Shown: positions 1 through 6,648 of the stretch, piece by piece
Layout of the letters: every line of letters starts with the position of its first letter
Position numbering within the stretch: position 1 is the first letter of the stretch
Origin: an uncultured Methanosarcinales archaeon
GTDB taxonomy: Archaea; Halobacteriota; Methanosarcinia; Methanotrichales; Methanotrichaceae
Assembly: GCA_937864385.1 (NCBI GenBank)
Contig: CALMJN010000345.1
Coordinates: 1 to 6,785 of the forward strand
Length of the DNA: 6,785 nucleotides
Direction of reading: 5' to 3'
The notes under the pieces: generated by a model
The model's database searches: none
Seen by the model: only the letters and a program-made list of their open reading frames with translations
Told to the model about the DNA's origin: nothing
Program-made: the position numbers and the translations under genes

Positions 1-6
1 GAAGGA
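1..6 (+). promoter_or_regulatory. Ribosome binding site of modA
   Basis: GAAGGA ends five bases before the ATG at 12, a normal Shine-Dalgarno spacing. It supports that ATG as the true start of modA. The promoter must lie upstream of the window. Confidence 0.55.
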
Positions 7-11
7 CGCAA

Positions 12-800
12 ATGATCAAAAAATATGTATTCACAGCCTTGATTGCAGCCATAGCTCTGGCCTCGTCTGCGGGATTGGGGCAGGAGCCAGAAGAGCTCAC
101 CGTCTTCACCGCAGCCTCTCTGACCGGCGCTTTCGGGGAGATAGGTCAGTTATACGAGAACGAGACCGGCATGAGCGTGGCCTTCAACTTCGATGGCTCG
201 CAGGCTTTGCGCACCCAGATTGAGAACGGGGCCTATGCCGACCTCTTTGCCTCGGCCAATAAAAGGCATATGAATGCCTTAAGGGACGGCGGACTGATAA
301 ACAATAGCAGCATGGTCGTCTTCACCAGGAACAGGATCTCGCTTATCATCCCCAGGGACAATCCCGCTAAAATCAACAACCTCAGCGATCTGGCCCGGCC
401 CGGCTTGAAGATCGTCATGGGAACCAAGGATGTGCCGGTGGGAGACTACGCCCTGCAGATCATAGACAATCTGGGCAACGACTCTGCCTACGGACCGGAT
501 TACCGAGCAGCCGTCCTGGCCAATGTCATCTCCCAGGAGACCAATGTAAATTATGTGGTGACCAAGGTGGCTCTGGGAGAGGCAGATGTGGGATTTGCCT
601 ATGTCTCGGATATCACCGAGGATATGGCGGACAGAGTTGACAAGATCGACATTCCGGATGGATTCAATGTCATTGCTGAGTATCCCATCGCAGTGATGCA
701 GGAATCAGAGCGTCCTGCCCAGAGCCAGGATTTTGTGAATCTGGTTACATCAGACAGAGGCAAGGCTGTCCTGGAGAGATACGGCTTTGCTCCGGCCTAG
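12..800 (+). CDS. modA: Molybdate/tungstate ABC transporter, substrate-binding protein ModA
   Basis: This is the extracytoplasmic binding protein that captures molybdate or tungstate and hands it to the ModB permease. The 262 residues fit the ModA family. Residues 1-23 are a signal sequence (two lysines, a hydrophobic core at about 5-19, then SSAGLGQ) with no lipobox cysteine. The mature part opens with TVFTAASLTGAF (30-41), the family hallmark. It continues with DGSQAL (61-66), GAYADLFASA (73-82), VPVGDYA (141-147), ETNV (176-179) and FAYVSD (195-200), and ends in the typical VLERYGFAP. By alignment from memory with E. coli ModA, the oxyanion is held by S36, S63, backbone groups near V143 and V179, and the hydroxyl of Y197; all are present. 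The motifs match ModA rather than the archaeal WtpA type. It is first in a modABC cluster. Assignment to the family is firm; molybdate versus tungstate preference is not determinable. Confidence 0.93.
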   Translation: MIKKYVFTALIAAIALASSAGLGQEPEELTVFTAASLTGAFGEIGQLYENETGMSVAFNFDGSQALRTQIENGAYADLFASANKRHMNALRDGGLINNSSMVVFTRNRISLIIPRDNPAKINNLSDLARPGLKIVMGTKDVPVGDYALQIIDNLGNDSAYGPDYRAAVLANVISQETNVNYVVTKVALGEADVGFAYVSDITEDMADRVDKIDIPDGFNVIAEYPIAVMQESERPAQSQDFVNLVTSDRGKAVLERYGFAPA

Positions 801-866
801 CCCGACCGGAAGCTCTTTCTTTTATGTGATCGTGGCCAGACCAACAGACAATATCGGGATCTTGAG

Positions 867-1772
867 ATGACCGGGGACTCCAAAACGGCAGAGGGCGGCA
901 GCTTTCGGGAGAGCGGCCTTGCCGAGCTGATCAACAAGGAGCATCAAGGCACCGGCAGGGCCGTCTCCCTCCCATGCCGCGGTAAGGATCTCGCCCTCAA
1001 AGCCAGCCTGGGGCTGCTTTTGGCCCTGGCCATGGCCTTCATCGCCCTGCCGGTTCTGGCTCTTTTCCTGAGAAGCCCCCTGCCGAGCATTGCCGAGGCC
1101 CTTCACGATCCGGTGGTAATAGACGCCCTGCGGCTCAGCCTCATGACATCGGGTATCACCACCCTGATTGTGGTGATCATGGGAACACCCATAGCTTATG
1201 TCAGCGCTCGCTTCAGCTACCCCGGAAAAGAGCTGGCCGACTCGCTGATAGATCTGCCGGTGATCATGCCCCCCGCCGTAGCCGGCATCGCCCTGCTCAT
1301 GGCCTTCGGCAGGATGGGTCTGGCAGGCCATTATCTGAGCACCTTTGGAATAAGCATAGCCTTTACCACCCTGGCCGTTATCCTGGCTCAGGTCTTCGTC
1401 TCCTCTCCCTTCTACATCCGCCAGGCCAGGACCAGCTTCGAGGATGTGGATATCACCATGGAGAATGCCGCCCGGACCCTGGGTGCCTCCCGAACTCGCA
1501 CCTTCTTTTATGTCATACTTCCCATAGCCATGAACGGCCTGCTCTCCGGTGCCATAATGGCCTTTGCCCGCTCTCTGGGCGAGTTCGGCGCCACCATTAT
1601 GTTTGCCGGAAACTTCCAGGGCCGCACCCAGACCATGCCCCTGGCCATCTACACCGCCATGCAGGGCGATCTGGATGTGGCCCTCTGCATCTCCATAATC
1701 CTGGTGGCCTTCTCCTTTGCCGTCATCGTCCTGGTCAAGGTCCTCACCCGGCGGGTGTACAAGAGATGCTAG
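867..1772 (+). CDS. modB: Molybdate/tungstate ABC transporter, permease ModB
   Basis: This is the membrane channel subunit of the Mod importer, which works as a homodimer with two ModC ATPases. Residues 1-43 are hydrophilic; membrane segments follow at roughly 44-68, 88-112, 128-150, 164-182, 220-238 and 270-292. The ATPase-contact (EAA) loop lies at about 198-220, with ENAARTLGAS and then VILP. The downstream SLGEFGATIMFAGN (236-249) is characteristic of ModB/CysT-type permeases. At 301 residues it is longer than most ModB proteins (about 220-270) because of the N-terminal extension. No ATG, GTG or TTG occurs in frame between this start and the first membrane helix, and upstream the frame runs back without a start codon to the modA stop, so ATG 867 is the only sensible start. 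Its ribosome site is weak. The 66-base gap after modA includes a T-rich run (813-825) that might weakly terminate or start transcription. Confidence 0.92.
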   Translation: MTGDSKTAEGGSFRESGLAELINKEHQGTGRAVSLPCRGKDLALKASLGLLLALAMAFIALPVLALFLRSPLPSIAEALHDPVVIDALRLSLMTSGITTLIVVIMGTPIAYVSARFSYPGKELADSLIDLPVIMPPAVAGIALLMAFGRMGLAGHYLSTFGISIAFTTLAVILAQVFVSSPFYIRQARTSFEDVDITMENAARTLGASRTRTFFYVILPIAMNGLLSGAIMAFARSLGEFGATIMFAGNFQGRTQTMPLAIYTAMQGDLDVALCISIILVAFSFAVIVLVKVLTRRVYKRC

Positions 1773-2458
1773 AGATCGATATTGAGAAGAGGCTGCGGGA
1801 TTTCGATCTGCATCTTTGCCTGGATGTAAAGCAAGGCCAGACCATGATGCTGGTGGGAGACAACGGCTGCGGCAAGACCACCCTTCTCAATCTCATCGCC
1901 GGCCTGGACCGCCCCGACCGGGGAAGGATTGCTCTGGATGGCAGGTCTCTTTTTGATTCCGATCTGGGAATCGATCTGCCTCCTGAGGCCAGAGGAGTAG
2001 GATATGTCTTTCAGAGCTATGCCCTGTTCCCCCACATGAGCGTCTACGATAATGTGGCCTTCGGGCTGCGGGCCAGGAAGATTCCGTCGCAGGACATAGA
2101 CCTCCGGGTAAAGAAGCATCTAAAAGAGGCTGACCTGTGGGAGGTCCGGCGGGCCAAGGCGGCTGATGTATCCGGGGGCCAGAAGCAGAGAGTGGCCCTG
2201 GCCAGGGCCCTGATCATAGAGCCGAAGCTGCTTTTATTGGATGAGCCTCTCTCTGCCCTGGATGTCAGAAGGCAGGCGGCCATGAGAGCGGAGCTCCGGG
2301 AGACCATTCGCGCCTGCGGCGTTCCCTGCATCATAGTCACCCATGACCTGAGGGATGTCGTCTCTCTGGGGGATAATGCCTGCCTTCTGGAGAAGGGTAG
2401 GGTGGCCATGCGGGGAAGGGCGGAGGATGTGGCAGGCTGGGGAGCGGATCAGGAATAG
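1766..2458 (+). CDS. modC: Molybdate/tungstate ABC transporter, ATP-binding protein ModC
   Basis: This is the cytoplasmic ATPase that powers oxyanion import through ModB. All ABC landmarks are visible: Walker A GDNGCGKTT (31-39), Q-loop Q83 in VFQSYALFPH, signature VSGGQKQR (135-142), Walker B LLLLDE (155-160) with catalytic E160, D-loop SALD (163-166) and switch H193 in VTHD. At 230 residues it consists of the nucleotide-binding domain only. The C-terminal TOBE/MOP oxyanion-binding domain of E. coli-type ModC (about 350 residues) is absent, so feedback inhibition by bound molybdate through that domain is not expected. The ATG sits inside the end of modB (7-base overlap), with GGCGGGTG about eight bases upstream, which points to translational coupling. 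Sequence alone cannot exclude another oxyanion, but the adjacent modA and modB make the assignment strong. Confidence 0.92.
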   Translation: MLEIDIEKRLRDFDLHLCLDVKQGQTMMLVGDNGCGKTTLLNLIAGLDRPDRGRIALDGRSLFDSDLGIDLPPEARGVGYVFQSYALFPHMSVYDNVAFGLRARKIPSQDIDLRVKKHLKEADLWEVRRAKAADVSGGQKQRVALARALIIEPKLLLLDEPLSALDVRRQAAMRAELRETIRACGVPCIIVTHDLRDVVSLGDNACLLEKGRVAMRGRAEDVAGWGADQE

Positions 2459-2461
2459 AGC

Positions 2462-2478
2462 GGCTTGAGCTATAAGCC
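2462..2478. terminator. Small hairpin between convergent modC and trkH
   Basis: GGCTT and AAGCC form a 5-base stem around a 7-base loop inside the 25-base gap between the two converging stop codons. On the plus strand a run of five T (2488-2492) follows about ten bases later, within the end of trkH. It may be a shared transcription end point. The stem is short, so this is a weak call. Confidence 0.3.
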
Positions 2479-2483
2479 AGGAT

Positions 2484-4052
2484 CTACTTTTTCCAGAACT
2501 CCGGCACCAGCATTACCAATGCGGTCACTATCTCCAGCCTGCCGATCCACATACAAAGGAAAAGCAGCATCTTTCCCGCTGGATGAATCTCGGCAAAGCT
2601 CAATGTAGGCCCTACCATGCCTAAGCCGGGACCGACATTGCCCAGTGTGGCGGCCACCGCGGAGAGGACGGTTTCTATGGTCATGCGCGGATCATGGTAG
2701 GAGATGATGGCCAGAAGCAGCGAGGCCTGGGCAAAGATGATGATATACATGGCTACGAATATGTTGCTGGGCCGCAGCATCTCGTCCTTGACCGATATGC
2801 TTCCCAGACGGAGTGGAATCACTGCTTTGGGATGAAGCACATGGCGCAGCTCCCGGTATCCGCTCTTTAAAACCAGCAGTATCCTCACCACCTTTATCGC
2901 CCCTCCGGTAGATCCGGCACAGGCCCCTATGATCATGAGCAGGAGCAGGATGGATTTGGCTGCCGCCGTCCACTGATCAAAATCGGTGGTGGCAAAGCCG
3001 GTGGTTGTCATGATGGAGACGACGTGAAATCCGGCCAGCTGGATCTTGCGGAATATATCCCCCTCCAGGCCGCCCCAGAGAACTATGGCCGCGGTGGCAG
3101 CCAGGAGGATCAGGCTGTAAAAGCGAAACTCAGGATCTCTGAAGAGAGCCTTTCGATCGGAGCTGAGGGTCTTATAGTGCAGAGCAAAGTTGGCCCCGGC
3201 CAGGAAACAGAAGAGGGTGATGATGGCATCGATTTTCCAGCTCCCATAAGCCATGATGCTCGATGCCTGGGGCGAGAATCCCCCTGTGGCCATGGAGGCG
3301 AAGGTATTGCAGAGGGAGTCGAAGAGGGGCATCTTGGCCAGATATAAGAGAACGATCTCTGCTGCGGTCAAGAGGATATAGACCACCCAGAGCACACGGG
3401 CTGTCTGTTTGATCCTAGGGGTCAGGGTATCCTTGTCCGGGCCGGGCACCTCCGCCCGATAGAGCTGGCGGCCGGCCACACCCAGGCGGGGAAGTATGGC
3501 TACGAACAAGAGGATTATTCCCATGCCCCCCAGCCACTGGGCGAAGGACCTCCAGAATAATAGCCCCATATAGCTCTTATCCGGGCTGCTGCTTATCTGG
3601 AGCATGCTGCTGTTGGCGGCCAGGCTCCGCAAGCCAAGCTCGATATGATGAGATAAGCTGCCTGCGGCCAGAGTGGAGTTGATTATCCAGTATCCTTGCG
3701 CATTTGATTCCGTCAGTATGGATGAGCCGGTGGTGGTGAAGGCGGACATGGACTCGAAGAGGCCGTCGATGAGGCTGGTTCCCAAAAAGACATAGGGCAT
3801 AGCCCCGAAGAAGGCCGCACCAAGCCAGCCCAGGGAGACAAGGGCAAAGGCCTCTTTCACTCCCGGCTCCTCTTTTGTGGAGAGCCTCATCAGAACTATG
3901 GCCGTTACTAGGGTGAGCAGGGAGGTCAAGGCAAAAGCGATAACGCCTCCCGTCTCTGAATAGTATGCAGCAACAGCACCGGGAACCAGCATCAAGACCG
4001 CCAGGATCTTGAGGAGGGATGCGAATAGACCCAGAAATACCCTGAATTTCAT
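2484..4052 (-). CDS. trkH: Trk-type potassium uptake protein, membrane pore subunit TrkH
   Basis: This is the K+-conducting subunit of the Trk system, gated by TrkA. Starting at ATG 4052 it has 522 residues and about ten hydrophobic membrane spans. The four pore loops of the TrkH/KtrB family are all visible: TTTGSS (106-111), ATGGFS (255-260), TTTGFA (349-354) and LGNVGPG (470-476), each with its filter glycine. Other family motifs are WRSFAQWLGGMG (167-178), VPGPDKDTLTPRIKQTA (202-218) and AGSTGG (379-384). Between the first filter and FWRS lie about 55 residues, well above the 15-20 I recall for typical relatives. The open frame also allows a TTG start at 4070, six residues longer. I prefer ATG because the protein then begins MKFRVFLG like other TrkH proteins, though no strong ribosome site decides it. 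Its stop is 25 bases from modC's. Confidence 0.93.
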   Translation of the reverse strand: MKFRVFLGLFASLLKILAVLMLVPGAVAAYYSETGGVIAFALTSLLTLVTAIVLMRLSTKEEPGVKEAFALVSLGWLGAAFFGAMPYVFLGTSLIDGLFESMSAFTTTGSSILTESNAQGYWIINSTLAAGSLSHHIELGLRSLAANSSMLQISSSPDKSYMGLLFWRSFAQWLGGMGIILLFVAILPRLGVAGRQLYRAEVPGPDKDTLTPRIKQTARVLWVVYILLTAAEIVLLYLAKMPLFDSLCNTFASMATGGFSPQASSIMAYGSWKIDAIITLFCFLAGANFALHYKTLSSDRKALFRDPEFRFYSLILLAATAAIVLWGGLEGDIFRKIQLAGFHVVSIMTTTGFATTDFDQWTAAAKSILLLLMIIGACAGSTGGAIKVVRILLVLKSGYRELRHVLHPKAVIPLRLGSISVKDEMLRPSNIFVAMYIIIFAQASLLLAIISYHDPRMTIETVLSAVAATLGNVGPGLGMVGPTLSFAEIHPAGKMLLFLCMWIGRLEIVTALVMLVPEFWKK

Positions 4053-4114
4053 CGAACAATGCCTGCCCAAGAAGGATTGGCATCCTCCGTTAGGCTCGAT
4101 CCTTCCTAGCTATT

Positions 4115-4122
4115 GATATAAA
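4115..4122 (-). promoter_or_regulatory. Archaeal TATA box upstream of trkH
   Basis: On the minus strand TTTATATC matches the methanogen-type TATA element, in an AT-rich island within the gap between trkA and trkH. Transcription would start roughly 25 bases further on, near 4092. The leader of about 40 bases would include GGAGG (4084-4088). This suggests trkH has its own promoter. The position of the transcript start is inferred from TATA spacing only. Confidence 0.5.
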
Positions 4123-4151
4123 TAAGGTATCCTCGGAAGAAATTGCAGTCC

Positions 4152-5465
4152 TCAGGAGATGAACTCCTTCTTCACCTTGGATATGACATGGGGCATGGAC
4201 ATGACCAAGATGCGATCCCCCGCAGCAGCCCTGAAATCCTCGGTCGGCACCTCCGGCACACCATCTCTTATCACCAGGCCGACCAGGGAGTCTTTGGGCA
4301 GCTCCTTGGAGAGGACCTTTCCAATGATCTTGGCCTTGGGCCGGACCACAAAGTCCACCAGCTCCATCCTCTCGTCGCTGAGGGTGATCACCTCTTCGCC
4401 CCCGATCACCCTCTGCAATACGGCATCTGCAGTGACCTGGCCGGGGCTCACCGCTCGGTCCACGCCCACCATCTCAAAGAGCCTGATGTAGGCGCTGCGG
4501 TTGACACGGGATATGATCTTCTTGGCCCCCAGCTGTTTGGCCAGAAGGGCGCAGAGCAGGTTCTTGTCGTCCTGGCCGGTTACGGCAAAGACCACATCCA
4601 TCTTGCCCGCCTCCTCTTCTCGCAATAGATTCAGATCGGAGCCGTCGCCGTTTAGGATCATGGTGCCGGCAAGCCTGTCCGCTATCTCGGCACAGCGCTC
4701 TGGGGATTTTTCGATGAGCTTTATGTCCAGCCCCATCTTCTCCAGCCTCTGGGCCAGGTAAAAGCCCACCATCCCGCCGCCCACGATCATGACCCGTTGA
4801 GTTTTGCGTGTCTCATGTAGGATCTGCCTTAAGTCCGGCAGGACCCTGGTATCGCAAAGGATCAGCAGATGGTCATTGATCTTGACGGTGTCCTCTTTTT
4901 TGGGGATGGTTATCTCTCCCTTCCGGTTTATGGCCACAATTCTGCAATTATTGGGAAGGCAGACACTCTCCAGAGGACCCTCCAGGTTCATATGCTCGCC
5001 CACCTTGAATTCGATAAGCTCAACCAGCCCCCGGCCAAGCTCCCTCTCCATGAGCAGAGAGGAGAAAGAGAGGGCTCTGGCCATATCCTCAGCCATGGCC
5101 AGCTCCGGACAGATCATATAGCTTATGCCTATCTCCTTTCGATCCTGAACCGGCTGATCGATATATTCTGGATTGCTCACCCTGGCGATGGTCTGGCTCA
5201 CGCCCAGATGGGCGGCTATGGTGCAGGTGATGACATTCACCTCATCATTGCCTGTCACCGCCACCACAATATCCGCCTTCTTTACTCCCGCCTCCAGGAG
5301 CAGGCGGGCATTGGCGGAGTTGCCCTGCAATACCTTAACATCCATATCCTGCAAACGGGCGCAGGCGGCGGGGTCCTTGTCTATTACTGTGACATCGTGA
5401 TCGGAATAAAGCTCGCTGGCGATGAGAAAGCCCACCTCGCCTGCTCCGGTGATGAGAATGCGCAT
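4152..5465 (-). CDS. trkA: Trk system potassium uptake regulatory protein TrkA
   Basis: This is the cytosolic subunit that binds NAD(H) or other nucleotides, forms a ring under TrkH and gates K+ flow. The 437 residues form a duplicated RCK protein like the full-length bacterial TrkA. The first Rossmann half has GAGEVG (7-12) with the acidic ribose contact D29 and the TGNDEVN turn (71-77); its C-terminal lobe spans about 140-215. The second half has GGGMVG (229-234), acidic E252 and TGQDDKN (296-302), with a second C-terminal lobe at about 360-432. Both dinucleotide sites appear intact. The start is ATG 5465, immediately followed by the RILITGAGEVG strand, with AGGGA five bases upstream. It lies upstream of trkH on the same strand and is divergent from the HD-domain gene. 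RCK C-terminal lobes bind cyclic di-AMP in some K+ transporters; whether this one does cannot be read from the sequence. Confidence 0.95.
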   Translation of the reverse strand: MRILITGAGEVGFLIASELYSDHDVTVIDKDPAACARLQDMDVKVLQGNSANARLLLEAGVKKADIVVAVTGNDEVNVITCTIAAHLGVSQTIARVSNPEYIDQPVQDRKEIGISYMICPELAMAEDMARALSFSSLLMERELGRGLVELIEFKVGEHMNLEGPLESVCLPNNCRIVAINRKGEITIPKKEDTVKINDHLLILCDTRVLPDLRQILHETRKTQRVMIVGGGMVGFYLAQRLEKMGLDIKLIEKSPERCAEIADRLAGTMILNGDGSDLNLLREEEAGKMDVVFAVTGQDDKNLLCALLAKQLGAKKIISRVNRSAYIRLFEMVGVDRAVSPGQVTADAVLQRVIGGEEVITLSDERMELVDFVVRPKAKIIGKVLSKELPKDSLVGLVIRDGVPEVPTEDFRAAAGDRILVMSMPHVISKVKKEFIS

Positions 5466-5489
5466 ATAATTCCCTGCAAACCTCGAATC

Positions 5490-5497
5490 TAGATAAA
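5490..5497 (-). promoter_or_regulatory. Possible TATA box of trkA
   Basis: Minus-strand TTTATCTA is centred about 29 bases before the trkA ATG. At normal archaeal spacing transcription would begin only a few bases before the ATG, giving an almost leaderless mRNA. That conflicts with the AGGGA ribosome site at 5471-5475, so the true start may use another element. Confidence 0.35.
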
Positions 5498-5534
5498 GAA
5501 CACGGCATCATCTCTGGCTGGCTGAATGAGAACA

Positions 5535-5543
5535 GTATTTAAT
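5535..5543 (+). promoter_or_regulatory. Possible TATA box of the HD-domain gene
   Basis: GTATTTAAT is the most AT-rich stretch before the gene and is centred about 30 bases before its ATG, which predicts a nearly leaderless transcript. A GTGATC at 5555-5560, which matches the usual archaeal anti-Shine-Dalgarno, would then be largely outside the mRNA. The two signals compete, so the call is tentative. Confidence 0.4.
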
Positions 5544-5568
5544 CTAAGACTCCAGTGATCTTCTCCAG

Positions 5569-6648
5569 ATGACCGAGATCCGCGACCCGGTGCATGGCTA
5601 TATCCGGCTGGATGGACTGTCTTCCGAGCTGGCGGACACGCCCCAGATGCAGCGGCTGCGCTGGATCAGGCAGCTGGGCCTGGCCAGTCTGGTCTACCCC
5701 GGAGCCAATCACACCCGCTTCGAGCACAGCCTGGGAGCCTACCATCTGGCCGATCTCCTCTCCCGCCAGCTGGGCCTGGAAGAAGAGGAGAGTCGGACGG
5801 TATGCGTAGCAGCTCTTCTGCACGACCTGGGCCACGGACCCCTCTCCCATGCCACCGAGGCGGCACTGGAGCCATTCATCCGAAAGGAGCACGAGAGCAT
5901 CATGGACCTGCTCAAAAGAGGCGAGATCGGGGACGTCCTTTCCGATCACGGCCTTATGGCCACAGACATCCAGAAGGCCGTAAACGGCTCCGGCCTGGGC
6001 CAGATCGTCAGCGGGGAGATAGATGTGGACCGGATGGACTATCTCCTCCGCGATGCTCATTACACCGGAGTGGCCTACGGGGTGATCGACAGGCTGCGCC
6101 TGCTGCAGAAGATGACCTTGCATGAGGGAAAGCTGGTGGTGGAGGGGGGAGGAGTCTCCGCCGCCACATCCATGCTCATCTCCCGGCTGCTGATGCACCC
6201 CTCTGTCTATTATCATCATGTCTGCCGCATATCGGAGTGCATGATCGCCGCCGCCATCCGGCGAGCCATAGATGAGGGTGCCAGCCCCGCCGCTATCCGG
6301 GCCATGGATGATATGGAGCTCTTCGCCTTTTTAGCAAGCGCGGGAGGCTATGCCGCGGAGATGGCGGAGCGCATCCGGTCGCGCCGCATATTCAAGAGGG
6401 CGGTCTATGTGGGACTGGAGTGCCTGGACCCATCACTTCTGCGCATCAATGAGAAGATCCTCACCTCGGAGATCGCCCATGAGGCGGGAGTGGAGGCCGA
6501 CTATATCCTGCTGGACAATCCCGCCCTGCTGAATGAAGATCCCTATGACAGCGGATGGATTGCCGTTATTTCCATTGAGGATTCTGAAGAGCTTACGCTG
6601 TTGCTTTCCGCTGATGAATACGGAGACACTCTAGGCGAGTTCGACTGA
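5569..6648 (+). CDS. HD-domain phosphohydrolase, SAMHD1/COG1078-like (probable dNTP triphosphohydrolase)
   Basis: This is a soluble, probably cytosolic metal-dependent HD hydrolase. Relatives such as SAMHD1 cleave dNTPs to deoxynucleoside and triphosphate. The 359 residues start with IRDPVHGYI (4-12), the usual opening of this family, which supports ATG 5569. Metal ligands aligned with SAMHD1 are H53 (HTRFEHSLG, 48-56), H85 and D86 (LLHDLGHGPLSH, 83-94) and D154 (IDVDRMDYLLRD, 151-162). H94 and H108 match the catalytic and substrate histidines (SAMHD1 H215 and H233). E97 stands where SAMHD1 has D218, a conservative change. A helical C-terminal half ends in an acidic tail (about 336-359). I see no SAM domain or membrane segment. 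It is divergent from trkA, and no functional link is obvious. The HD fold is certain; the exact substrate (dNTP or another nucleotide) is an inference. Confidence 0.88.
   Translation: MTEIRDPVHGYIRLDGLSSELADTPQMQRLRWIRQLGLASLVYPGANHTRFEHSLGAYHLADLLSRQLGLEEEESRTVCVAALLHDLGHGPLSHATEAALEPFIRKEHESIMDLLKRGEIGDVLSDHGLMATDIQKAVNGSGLGQIVSGEIDVDRMDYLLRDAHYTGVAYGVIDRLRLLQKMTLHEGKLVVEGGGVSAATSMLISRLLMHPSVYYHHVCRISECMIAAAIRRAIDEGASPAAIRAMDDMELFAFLASAGGYAAEMAERIRSRRIFKRAVYVGLECLDPSLLRINEKILTSEIAHEAGVEADYILLDNPALLNEDPYDSGWIAVISIEDSEELTLLLSADEYGDTLGEFD

Noticed and set aside
798..866. modA amber stop with an open frame leading straight into modB in the same frame, suggesting readthrough or pyrrolysine insertion
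   Set aside because: Only 22 codons separate the stop from the modB ATG, so absence of another stop is likely by chance. ModA already ends at the normal family C-terminus, and a fused binding protein-permease through a polar linker has no support here.
822..1331. 169-residue minus-strand open frame opposite modB
   Set aside because: Low-complexity His/Gln/Gly-rich product antisense to a clear permease; no motif, no promoter.
3558..3719. Possible frameshift or insertion sequence remnant in trkH
   Set aside because: The frame stays open on both sides with all four filters intact, base composition is similar to the rest of the gene, and no terminal repeats are seen, so a natural loop is the simpler reading.
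3577..4083. 168-residue minus-strand reading frame preceded by GGAGG
   Set aside because: It overlaps trkH in another frame, has a cysteine-, arginine- and histidine-rich nonsense-like composition and resembles no family; TrkH in the other frame is unmistakable.
4071..4151. Small RNA or riboswitch between trkA and trkH
   Set aside because: The gap is short and explained by a TATA box plus leader; I see no convincing long stem or known riboswitch core.
5539..6219. 226-residue minus-strand open frame opposite the HD-domain gene
   Set aside because: It is a codon-bias shadow of the HD gene, rich in His, Gln and Gly without recognisable motifs. Its span would cover the HD gene's promoter and metal-binding core.
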